Below, in pieces: positions 1 to 4,786 of a DNA stretch of 6,575 nt. The DNA comes from Candidatus Methanoperedens sp. (lineage in GTDB: Archaea; Halobacteriota; Methanosarcinia; Methanosarcinales; Methanoperedenaceae). Each line of letters starts with the position of its first letter. Position 1 is the stretch's first letter. The translations under genes and the position numbers were made by a program. The stretch covers positions 1 to 6,575 of the forward strand of contig JAPZAN010000047.1 of NCBI GenBank assembly GCA_027460605.1, read 5' to 3'. A model generated the notes under the pieces. That model made no database searches and was not told the origin of the DNA. It saw nothing but the letters and a program-made list of their open reading frames with translations.

Positions 1-93
1 CATACATATATGGGGCAGTTTAAGCGAGCGCAGGGCAGGGCTTCTCCAAAGAACCACGAAACAGTCAGTGTTGAAATGATACTGGAGGCGTAA
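1..93 (+). CDS. rpl22: 50S ribosomal protein uL22 (L22), C-terminal end only
   Basis: Only the last 30 codons are in the window; the gene begins upstream. The visible peptide reads HTYMGQFKRAQGRASPKNHE and then TVSVEMILEA before TAA. The pattern of Arg/Lys-rich stretch, RASPKNHET and short beta-strand is the C-terminal hairpin and tail of archaeal/eukaryal uL22. This protein binds 23S rRNA and lines the peptide exit tunnel. It lies directly upstream of uS3, as in other archaeal S10 operons. Its last codons contain GGAGG (84-88), which acts as the SD for uS3, so translation of the two genes is probably coupled. Identification comes from recalled family sequence, not an alignment. Confidence 0.93.
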   Translation, partial: HTYMGQFKRAQGRASPKNHETVSVEMILEA

Positions 94-95
94 TA

Positions 96-935
96 ATGGG
101 AGTTGAAAGAAAATTCGTCAAGAACGGTCTTGATAAGGCGCAGATGGCGGAATACTTTTCCAAGCAGTTAGAACGCGCCGGTTACGGCGGCATGAATATC
201 AACAGGACCCCGATGGGTACCCAGATTACGATATTTGCAGAGAAACCCGGTATGATTATCGGAAAAGGCGGAAAAACCATACACAAGCTTACACATGACC
301 TTGAAACCGTTTTCCGCGTGGATAACCCGCAGATAGATGTTCAGGAAGTAAAAATCCCGGAACTCAATGCGCAGATGATGGCCTCAAGGCTTGCAGGCGC
401 AATCGAACGCGGCCTTTATTTCAGGAAAGCCGGCCATAACATGCTTCGCAGGATACTGGAATCGGGCGCGCTCGGGTGCGAGATTGATATTGCTGGCAAG
501 CTGACAGGCCCAAGGAAAAAGACCGAAAAATTTGTCGGCGGCAACATGCTTCATGCAGGCAACCCGGCGATGGAACTGGTCGATGACGGATTTGCCATTG
601 CGATTAAAAAACTGGGAGTTATCGGATGTCGTGTCCGGTTAATCAGGCCTACAGTCAAGCTTCCGGGCAGGTTTAAGACTGTCCAGGTTGGAGCCCCGGA
701 AACGGTTGAAAAGAAACCGGCAGCGGGCATTGTAGAGATTGTCAAGGTAGCCCCGCAAGAAGTGAAACCTGAAACGGTGTCTGAACAGGCGCCTGAAGCG
801 CCTGTATCCACAGCAGAAGAAGGCCATACTGGTAATATCGAAGAGAGAATGCACGGGGATGTCATGGAACACAAACATCCTGAATATGATTACTGGCACC
901 CGGCATCACGTCTCCATAAAAAGGAGGAAAAGTAA
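96..935 (+). CDS. rps3: 30S ribosomal protein uS3 (S3) with a long acidic, His-containing C-terminal tail
   Basis: uS3 sits at the mRNA entry side of the small subunit and helps form the entry tunnel. The 279 aa product has a type II KH domain at about residues 17-90 with the GKGG loop at 56-59. A C-terminal uS3 domain at about 95-198 includes GKLTGPRKKTEKF (134-146) and the RVRLIRP strand. Residues from about 200 to the end are low-complexity, rich in Pro, Glu and Val, and finish with a His/Tyr/Trp-containing segment (HKHPEYDYWHP). Archaeal uS3 proteins often have variable acidic tails. The ATG start follows GGAGG at 84-88 by 7 bases, and MGVERKFVKNG matches the family N-terminus. The stop TAA shares one base with the uL29 start. 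Confidence 0.97.
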   Translation: MGVERKFVKNGLDKAQMAEYFSKQLERAGYGGMNINRTPMGTQITIFAEKPGMIIGKGGKTIHKLTHDLETVFRVDNPQIDVQEVKIPELNAQMMASRLAGAIERGLYFRKAGHNMLRRILESGALGCEIDIAGKLTGPRKKTEKFVGGNMLHAGNPAMELVDDGFAIAIKKLGVIGCRVRLIRPTVKLPGRFKTVQVGAPETVEKKPAAGIVEIVKVAPQEVKPETVSEQAPEAPVSTAEEGHTGNIEERMHGDVMEHKHPEYDYWHPASRLHKKEEK

Positions 936-1135
936 TGGCAATACTGCGGGTCGATGAAATCAGGAACATGAACATAACCGAGCGGCAGGATGAACTGGAT
1001 AAGCTCAAAATGGAGCTAATCCGCGAACGTGCTGTCGCTTCGGCTGGCGGCGCTCCTGAAAATCCGGGCAGGATTAAAGAGATAAGGAAAACTATCGCAA
1101 GGATAAAAACAATTCAGAAGGAGCCTAAAGAATAA
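935..1135 (+). CDS. rpl29: 50S ribosomal protein uL29 (L29)
   Basis: uL29 is a small two-helix protein of the large subunit near the exit of the peptide tunnel, where it contributes to the docking site for signal recognition particle and nascent-chain factors. The 66 aa product is typical in length. It has the family pattern EIRNMN...ELDKLKMELIRERA, then a Gly/Ala-rich turn, then NPGRIKEIRKTIARIKTIQKE, which forms an antiparallel helical hairpin. The start overlaps the uS3 stop by one base (TAATG) and is preceded by a very strong SD, AAGGAGGA at 921-928. Its own stop overlaps the Rnp1 start by one base. Confidence 0.96.
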   Translation: MAILRVDEIRNMNITERQDELDKLKMELIRERAVASAGGAPENPGRIKEIRKTIARIKTIQKEPKE

Positions 1136-1470
1136 TGAAGCTGACACCACACAATATCATACACCATGAACTCATCGGTCTTGATACAAAGGTAGTGGAC
1201 AGCACAAACAGTTCCCTCATAGGAATAGAGGGACGGATAATCGATGAAACAAAAAATATGCTTACAATAAGAACCGGTGTACAGGAGAAAAAAGTATCGA
1301 AATCCTGTTCATCATTTATATTCACAATTCCATCATTGGTGAGGACGGCTCATCAAACAGTTGACGGTAAACGTTACTTACCGCTGACACTCAAAGTCGA
1401 TGGAAGATTATTGCTCTCGCAACCCGAAAATAGAATCCAGACAAAATTTAAGAAAAAATTCAGGAAATAG
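1135..1470 (+). CDS. rnp1: Ribonuclease P protein component 1 (Rnp1, Rpp29/Pop4 family)
   Basis: This is the archaeal homologue of eukaryal Rpp29/Pop4, a protein subunit of RNase P, which removes 5' leaders from precursor tRNA. It pairs with Rnp4 (Rpp21) and binds the specificity part of the RNA. The 111 aa product has the family signature near its N-terminus (HELIGLDTKVVDSTNSSLIG, about residues 11-30). GIEGRIIDETKNMLTI follows, beginning an Sm-like beta-barrel, and near the C-terminus comes VDGRLLLSQPENRI with a basic tail (KFKKKFRK). Its place between uL29 and uS17 is standard for archaea. The start overlaps the uL29 stop (TAATG), and a GGAG lies about 10 bases upstream. In several other euryarchaea a SUI1/eIF1 gene sits just before rnp1; it is absent here. 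Confidence 0.94.
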   Translation: MKLTPHNIIHHELIGLDTKVVDSTNSSLIGIEGRIIDETKNMLTIRTGVQEKKVSKSCSSFIFTIPSLVRTAHQTVDGKRYLPLTLKVDGRLLLSQPENRIQTKFKKKFRK

Positions 1471-1483
1471 AAGAGGTATAATA

Positions 1484-1807
1484 ATGACACGAGATATCGG
1501 GCTGGATGTTCAACCGCCAGCAAAAGAATGTACTGATCCCAAATGTCCTTTTCATGGAGTCCTGCCCGTAAGAGGGCAGGTTTTAAAAGGAGTCGTAGTC
1601 AGCGACAAAATGGATAACACTGTAGTTGTGCAGAGAACATTTGTCAAAAAGATTGCAAAATTCGAGCGGTACGAGAAGAGAAAGACCAAGGTACATGCCC
1701 ACAACCCTCCCTGCATAAATGCAAAAGAGGGCGATAATGTAACGATTGCAGAATGCAGACCACTTAGCAAGACAAAATCCTATGTTATTATCGAGGTGGC
1801 AAAATGA
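1484..1807 (+). CDS. rps17: 30S ribosomal protein uS17 (S17)
   Basis: uS17 is a primary 16S rRNA-binding protein with an OB fold. The 107 aa product starts MTRDIGLDVQPP and carries the archaeal N-terminal signature CTDPKCPFHG (residues 16-25). RGQVLKGVVVSDKMDNTVVV and the basic strand RYEKRKTKVHAHNPPC follow, and it ends with the core KEGDNVTIAECRPLSKTKSYVIIEV. I chose the ATG at 1484 because it follows AGAGGT (1472-1477) and matches the family N-terminus. The same frame stays open back to 1400, but that part lies inside rnp1 and resembles nothing. The final codons contain GAGGTGG (1793-1799), an SD placed for an ATG at 1804. The TGA stop (1805-1807) is embedded in the ATGA that begins the 84-bp repeat. 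Confidence 0.96.
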   Translation: MTRDIGLDVQPPAKECTDPKCPFHGVLPVRGQVLKGVVVSDKMDNTVVVQRTFVKKIAKFERYEKRKTKVHAHNPPCINAKEGDNVTIAECRPLSKTKSYVIIEVAK

Positions 1808-1887
1808 AAAACTTTAGGAAAGTTTTATCAAATGAAGGGTATGCTTTGCATACCCTATACCGCATAAAGCGAGGTGTCGCTTTATGA
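1804..1887 (+). repeat. 84-bp three-hairpin repeat element, copy A (uS17/uL14 junction)
   Basis: This segment recurs at 5425-5508 with 81 of 84 bases identical, no gaps and the same orientation. Three perfect inverted repeats follow one another. Hairpin 1 is AAAACTTT/AAAGTTTT (1808-1815 with 1819-1826, loop AGG). Hairpin 2 is AGGGTATGC/GCATACCCT (1836-1844 with 1848-1856, loop TTT). Hairpin 3 is CATAAAGCGA/TCGCTTTATG (1863-1872 with 1877-1886, loop GGTG). The element begins in the ATGA that holds the uS17 stop and ends in an ATGA that holds the uL14 start. Deleting 80 bp would leave a normal ATGA overlap between the two genes, which suggests insertion with a 4-bp duplication. I recognise no known element family. 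Confidence 0.93.
1804..1887 (+). CDS. Possible 27-aa mini-ORF inside repeat copy A, coupled to uL14
   Basis: An open frame runs from the ATG overlapping the uS17 stop to the TGA overlapping the uL14 start. The 27 aa peptide is basic: MKNFRKVLSNEGYALHTLYR followed by IKRGVAL. A strong SD, GAGGTGG at 1793-1799, stands 4-5 bases before the ATG, so translation is plausible. Copy B encodes the same peptide with N10K, L15S and R20L. All three base differences between the copies change an amino acid, which argues against strong selection on the peptide itself. Translation could act as a leader that melts the hairpins and delivers ribosomes to the uL14 start. No known protein family is recognised. 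Whether the peptide is a product or only a by-product of the RNA element is open. Confidence 0.4.
   Translation: MKNFRKVLSNEGYALHTLYRIKRGVAL
1863..1886 (+). promoter_or_regulatory. Hairpin enclosing the uL14 SD and start codon
   Basis: A perfect 10-bp stem (1863-1872 with 1877-1886) closes a GGTG loop. The loop is the core of the SD GAGGTG (1871-1876), and the 3' arm ends with the whole ATG of uL14 (1884-1886). In the mRNA the start codon would be paired while the SD core stays exposed. This geometry suits translational control, or dependence on ribosomes arriving through the upstream mini-ORF. The structure is seen in the sequence; its regulatory function is inference. Confidence 0.6.
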
Positions 1888-2282
1888 AAGGAATGAAGGC
1901 AAAAATACCGCGTGCAATTAACACGGCAAGCCGTATGGAAGTCGCCGATAACACAGGGGCGCGCGTTGTTGAAGTTATTTCGGTATTAAAATATCGCGGT
2001 GTAAGGAACAGATACCCTCGCGCAGGTATTGGAGATACTCTTATCGTAAGCGTCAAGAAAGGAACCCCGGAAATGAGAAAACAAATGTTCAAAGCGGTCA
2101 TAATACGCCAGAAAAAGGAGTTCAGGCGGCCTGATGGAATGCGGGTTTCTTTTGAGGACAACGCATGTGTGATAGTGGATGATGAAGGCGTGCCAAAAGG
2201 CACCGAAATAAAAGGCCCTGTTGCCAGGGAAGCTGCCGAGCGGTACTCGAAGATATCATCAGCAGCCTCGATTATAGTGTAG
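1884..2282 (+). CDS. rpl14: 50S ribosomal protein uL14 (L14)
   Basis: uL14 binds 23S rRNA at the subunit interface, contacts the small subunit and forms part of the anti-association factor and GTPase-associated surface. The 132 aa product matches the archaeal family throughout. It has MKGMKAKIPRAINTASRMEV at the start, then ADNTGARVVEVISV and the AGIGDTLIVSVKKGTPEMRK signature. RRPDGMRVSFEDNACVIVD follows, and it ends GPVAREAAERYSKISSAASIIV. The ATG at 1884 gives the family N-terminus, and an SD GAGGTG lies 7 bases upstream. Both SD and ATG belong to the 84-bp repeat, so the expression signals of this essential gene come from the element. The sequence shows no damage. Confidence 0.97.
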   Translation: MKGMKAKIPRAINTASRMEVADNTGARVVEVISVLKYRGVRNRYPRAGIGDTLIVSVKKGTPEMRKQMFKAVIIRQKKEFRRPDGMRVSFEDNACVIVDDEGVPKGTEIKGPVAREAAERYSKISSAASIIV

Positions 2283-2290
2283 GTGAGAAC

Positions 2291-2632
2291 ATGGTATCAT
2301 CACAACCAAGAAAACAGAGAAAATCCAGATACCAGGCGCCGCTCCACAAGAGGCATAAACTATTGGGCGCTATGCTTAGCCCCGAACTTGCGGAAAAACA
2401 CGGAATTAAAAGCATACCTGTACGCACCGGCGATACTGTGAAAGTCCTCCGCGGCGATCATAAAGGTAAAGAGGGAAAGGTAGCCAAAGTAAATCTTACA
2501 AAAATGACCATCACCGTAGACGGTGTTAGCGTCACCAAATCAGACGGCACCGAAGTACCAAGACCGGTACAGCCTTCGAACGTAATGATAACAAAATTAG
2601 AACTCAAAGACGAAAAGCGCTTAGGTGATTAA
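2291..2632 (+). CDS. rpl24: 50S ribosomal protein uL24 (L24)
   Basis: uL24 is one of the assembly initiators of the large subunit and binds the 5' domain of 23S rRNA near the tunnel exit. The 113 aa product begins with a basic segment (QPRKQRKSRYQAPLHKRHKL) typical of archaeal/eukaryal uL24. A KOW motif follows at about residues 46-70 (RTGDTVKVLRGDHKGKEGKV), then a beta-rich C-terminal half ending VMITKLELKDEKRLGD. An SD (AGGTGAG, 2281-2287) overlaps the uL14 TAG stop and precedes the ATG by 3 bases. The stop TAA directly abuts the eS4 ATG, and AGGTGAT (2623-2629) within the last codons serves eS4. Confidence 0.96.
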   Translation: MVSSQPRKQRKSRYQAPLHKRHKLLGAMLSPELAEKHGIKSIPVRTGDTVKVLRGDHKGKEGKVAKVNLTKMTITVDGVSVTKSDGTEVPRPVQPSNVMITKLELKDEKRLGD

Positions 2633-2938
2633 ATGGCAAGACATCAGAAAAGAGTGGCGGCACCAACATCGTGGCCGATTACAAGAAAGACGCATCACTG
2701 GGTAGTTGGAGCCAATGCGGGATCACATTCAAAGGGAACAGGGATTCCATTACTTGTTGTTGTAAGGGATATGCTAAAAATCGCTAATACCAGCAAGGAA
2801 GCCAAGACAATAATTAATGAAGGTAATATTCTCGTGGATGGAGTGGAAAGAACGAATTATAAGCATATGGTAGGTCTCTTCGATATAGTTTCAATCCCGA
2901 CAACCAATGAATATTATCGCGTCCTACAACACGATTGA
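2633..2938 (+). CDS. rps4e: 30S ribosomal protein eS4 (S4e), N-terminal fragment of a frame-broken gene
   Basis: eS4 is an archaeal/eukaryal small-subunit protein, normally a single chain of about 230-245 aa. This 101 aa frame covers the N-terminal region (MARHQKRVAAPTSWPITRKT) and an S4-type RNA-binding domain (LKIANTSKEAKTIINEGNIL followed by VDGVERTNY). It runs through the conserved segment GLFDIVSIPTTNEYYRVL and then meets TGA after QHD. The expected next part, the first portion of the central eS4 domain (about 40-50 residues), is missing. The rest of the protein continues in another frame from about 2910. The start is secure: the ATG abuts the uL24 stop and has a full SD, AGGTGAT. The gene is probably essential, so an assembly deletion is as likely as a true mutation. 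Confidence 0.85.
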   Translation: MARHQKRVAAPTSWPITRKTHHWVVGANAGSHSKGTGIPLLVVVRDMLKIANTSKEAKTIINEGNILVDGVERTNYKHMVGLFDIVSIPTTNEYYRVLQHD

Positions 2939-3179
2939 TACTGTCATCCTGGGTTTCCCGGACCGCAAAATTATCAAACATATTCCGTATAAACCAGGGA
3001 ATCTTGCCATGATTGTCGGCGGAGAACACTCGGGAGAGGTCGGGAAGATAAAACAAATCCGCAAAGTCAGGGGTTCAGGAACGAATATGGTAGCCATATC
3101 GAATGAACGGGAATTCGAAACAATTGAAGATTATGTATTTGTCATAGGTGAATCCACACCTGAAATCAAGGTGGTTTAA
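2907..3179 (+). CDS. rps4e: 30S ribosomal protein eS4 (S4e), C-terminal fragment in a shifted frame
   Basis: This frame encodes the C-terminal part of eS4. NIIASYNTIDTVILGFPDRK belongs to the late central domain and is followed by IIKHIPYKPGNLAMIV. A KOW-like segment (GGEHSGEVGKIKQIRKVRG) and the conserved end FETIEDYVFVIGE come next. The first codon is only the first ATG in the frame. No SD precedes it, so independent initiation looks unlikely and the true coding sequence probably joins the upstream fragment through lost sequence. Bases 2910-2929 make family-like sense in both frames: EYYRVLQ in the upstream one, NIIASY in this one. That is what a deletion or collapse between two similar short sequences would leave. 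Confidence 0.75.
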   Translation: MNIIASYNTIDTVILGFPDRKIIKHIPYKPGNLAMIVGGEHSGEVGKIKQIRKVRGSGTNMVAISNEREFETIEDYVFVIGESTPEIKVV

Positions 3180-3180
3180 G

Positions 3181-3687
3181 ATGAATCCAATGAGAATACC
3201 TTTAATCGAGAAAGTTACTGTTCATATAGGTACGGGAGAAAGCGGTGAACGGCTTATCAATGCTGAAAACTTACTTGAGACAATAGTCAAGCAAAAACCA
3301 GTCCGGGCAATTGCAAAGAAAACATTGCCGTCTTTCTCCATAAAGAAACATGAACCAATCGGGTGCAAGGTTACTTTAAGAGGAAAAAATGCACAGGAAT
3401 TTTTGAAGACCGCTTTAAAAATCGTCGATAATAAATTGAGTGCATCCCAGTTTGATGAGAATGGAAACTTTTCATTCGGGATTGAGGAACATACCGATTT
3501 CCCGGGGATGAAATACGATCCGTCAATAGGCATTTACGGAATGGATGTAAATGTTTCAATAAAGCGCCCGGGGTACAGAATAAACACCCGAAAGGTTGAG
3601 AAACACAAAATACCCATGAATCACAGGTTGAAAAAGGAAGATGCTATTTCTTTTTTAAAAGAGAAGTACGGCGCGGAGGTAGTTTAA
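3181..3687 (+). CDS. rpl5: 50S ribosomal protein uL5 (L5)
   Basis: uL5 binds 5S rRNA in the central protuberance and touches the P-site tRNA. The 168 aa product has the archaeal start MNPMRIPLIEKVTVHIGTGE. Conserved segments follow: KQKPVRAIAKKTLPSFSIKK, EPIGCKVTLRG, NFSFGIEEHTDFPGMKYDP and GIYGMDVNVSIKRPGYRI. I chose the ATG at 3181 because it follows AAGGTGG (3168-3174) and gives the family N-terminus. The frame extends upstream to a GTG at 3148, but that lies inside eS4 and adds 11 unrelated residues. One base separates it from the eS4 stop, and its TAA abuts the uS14 ATG. Confidence 0.96.
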   Translation: MNPMRIPLIEKVTVHIGTGESGERLINAENLLETIVKQKPVRAIAKKTLPSFSIKKHEPIGCKVTLRGKNAQEFLKTALKIVDNKLSASQFDENGNFSFGIEEHTDFPGMKYDPSIGIYGMDVNVSIKRPGYRINTRKVEKHKIPMNHRLKKEDAISFLKEKYGAEVV

Positions 3688-3840
3688 ATGGAACGGAGTA
3701 AGAAAAAATTCGGAGCCGGTGCCAATGTCTGCAAACGCTGCGGCAGGAAGCAGGGGCTTGTTCGGAAATATGATATATACCTCTGCAGGCAATGCTTCAG
3801 GGATATCGCTTATGACATGGGCTTTGAGAAATATACGTAG
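3688..3840 (+). CDS. rps14: 30S ribosomal protein uS14 (S14), zinc-binding short form
   Basis: This 50 aa gene is easily missed because it is so short. uS14 binds 16S rRNA in the head of the small subunit. The peptide starts MERSKKKFGAGANVCKRCGR and continues KQGLVRKYDIYLCRQCFRDI, ending AYDMGFEKYT. Four cysteines in two CxxC pairs (residues 15, 18, 33 and 36) form the zinc ribbon of the archaeal short form. An SD GGAGGT at 3675-3680 lies 7 bases upstream of the ATG, which directly follows the uL5 stop. Its TAG stop runs into the AGGTGAT that serves uS8. The order uL5-uS14-uS8 is the expected one. Confidence 0.96.
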   Translation: MERSKKKFGAGANVCKRCGRKQGLVRKYDIYLCRQCFRDIAYDMGFEKYT

Positions 3841-3849
3841 GTGATTTTA

Positions 3850-4239
3850 ATGTTATTAGATCCACTCGCAGACGCATTATCAACAATAAAAAATGCAGAA
3901 AGTACAGGTAAACCGGAATGTACCATCAGGCCAGCTTCAAAAGTAATAGGAAGTGTGCTCAAGGTCATGAAGGATAAAGGATATATCGGCGATTTCGAAT
4001 TCATCGAGGATGGGAAATCCGGTGTGTTTAAAGTCCAGCTAAAAGGAAAGATTAACAAATGCGGAGTAATCAGGCCGCGGCACGCTGTAAAGAATACGGA
4101 ATTCGAGGCATGGGAAAAGCGGTTCTTGCCTGCTAAAGGCTTTGGGTCTATTATCCTGACCACGCCAAATGGCGTTATGACCCATTCCGAAGCCAGGGAA
4201 AGTGGTCTTGGCGGCCAGTTACTTGCGTATGTTTATTAG
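3850..4239 (+). CDS. rps8: 30S ribosomal protein uS8 (S8)
   Basis: uS8 is a primary binder of the central domain of 16S rRNA; in bacteria it also represses its operon by binding mRNA. The 129 aa product begins MLLDPLADALSTIKNAESTG, matching archaeal uS8. It contains SKVIGSVLKVMKDKGYIGDF and RPRHAVKNTEFEAWEKRFLP, and ends with the rRNA-binding TTPNGVMTHSEARESGLGGQ followed by LLAYVY. I chose the ATG at 3850, which has AGGTGAT (3839-3845) 4 bases upstream. An in-frame GTG at 3841 is part of that SD and would add only MIL. The uS8 stop (TAG) overlaps the SD of uL6. Confidence 0.96.
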   Translation: MLLDPLADALSTIKNAESTGKPECTIRPASKVIGSVLKVMKDKGYIGDFEFIEDGKSGVFKVQLKGKINKCGVIRPRHAVKNTEFEAWEKRFLPAKGFGSIILTTPNGVMTHSEARESGLGGQLLAYVY

Positions 4240-4248
4240 GTGAATGTT

Positions 4249-4296
4249 ATGGAAACGAAGAGAACAATAGGAATCCCGGAGGGCGTGAACGCGTGA
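4249..4296 (+). pseudogene. rpl6: uL6 original start and first 15 codons, cut off by a frameshift
   Basis: The ATG at 4249 follows a strong SD (TAGGTGA, 4237-4243) by 5 bases and encodes METKRTIGIPEGVNA before TGA. IPEGV is the conserved N-terminal beta-strand region of archaeal uL6, so this is the ancestral start of the gene. The frame is broken by an 8-bp tandem duplication at 4283-4299. Removing one copy gives an uninterrupted METKRTIGIPEGVNVNIDKM, a 174 aa protein of usual family length. As written, this short ORF ends in a GTGA overlap with the longer downstream frame, so a ribosome stopping here could restart at the GTG at 4293. Confidence 0.85.
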
Positions 4297-4299
4297 ACG
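4283..4299 (+). repeat. 8-bp tandem duplication inside uL6 (GCGTGAAC twice)
   Basis: GCGTGAAC occurs at 4283-4290 and again at 4291-4298, with the period running one base further. The shift is +8, so the reading frame changes and TGA appears at 4294-4296. Deleting one unit restores continuous, family-like uL6 coding sequence across the site. This looks like a recent slippage event, a mixed population, or an assembly or read error. Confidence 0.9.
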
Positions 4300-4781
4300 T
4301 CAACATCGATAAGATGAATGTGTCGATATCGGGGCCGCAGGGACAGCTACAGAGAGAACTATGGTATCCTGGAATTACAATAAAGAGAAATGATTCAGAG
4401 GTCGTTGTTATGACCGATATGCCAAGAAGAGAACAGCTTGCAATGCTGGGCACACTTGAATCCCATTTAAAAAATATGATTGCAGGAGTAACAAGTGGAT
4501 ATGAGTATACGATGAAAGTGGTTTATTCGCATTTCCCTATCCAATTGAAAACCGAAGGACAGCAGGTAATAATAGGCAATTTCCTTGGTGAAAAGAGAGC
4601 AAGAAAGGCCAATATCCAGGGTAATACAAAGGTCATGATAAAAGGAGACCAGGTAATTGTTTCCGGGATAAATAAGGAAGATGTTGGGCAAACAGCAGCT
4701 AACATCCGCCAGGCTACAAAAATCAAAAGATTTGACCCGAGGGTATTCCAGGACGGGGTTTACCTCGTAGAAAGGCGGTGA
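4293..4781 (+). CDS. rpl6: 50S ribosomal protein uL6 (L6), main frame from a GTG restart
   Basis: uL6 binds 23S rRNA near the sarcin-ricin loop and factor-binding site. This 162 aa frame holds nearly the whole protein in two similar uL6 folds. The first contains VSISGPQGQLQRELWYPGI and the second ends in NIRQATKIKRFDPRVFQDGV followed by YLVERR, the archaeal C-terminal signature. The first GTG of the frame (4293) overlaps the TGA of the 15-codon leading piece, and GGAGGG (4278-4283) stands 9 bases upstream. Restart here is therefore plausible and would cost only the first beta-strand. The more natural reading is one gene from 4249 interrupted by the duplication. Whether the break is biological or an assembly error cannot be told from this sequence. 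Confidence 0.88.
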   Translation: MNVNIDKMNVSISGPQGQLQRELWYPGITIKRNDSEVVVMTDMPRREQLAMLGTLESHLKNMIAGVTSGYEYTMKVVYSHFPIQLKTEGQQVIIGNFLGEKRARKANIQGNTKVMIKGDQVIVSGINKEDVGQTAANIRQATKIKRFDPRVFQDGVYLVERR

Positions 4782-4786
4782 AAAAA

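Noticed and set aside
1400..1483. Longer uS17 start at 1400
   Set aside because: The extra residues are the rnp1 sequence read in another frame; the ATG at 1484 has an SD and the family N-terminus.
1808..1856. Hairpins 1 and 2 of the repeat (and 5429-5477) as transcription terminators
   Set aside because: Archaeal termination relies mainly on T-rich tracts. Only a run of four T follows the first stem, and both sites sit inside an operon that must be transcribed through.
2907..2938. Programmed frameshift joining the two eS4 frames
   Set aside because: A simple shift would still leave 40-50 conserved central residues missing, and there is no slippery heptamer with a downstream structure at the site.
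3148..3180. Longer uL5 start at the GTG at 3148
   Set aside because: It lies within eS4, adds 11 unrelated residues, and the ATG at 3181 has a strong SD and the expected N-terminus.
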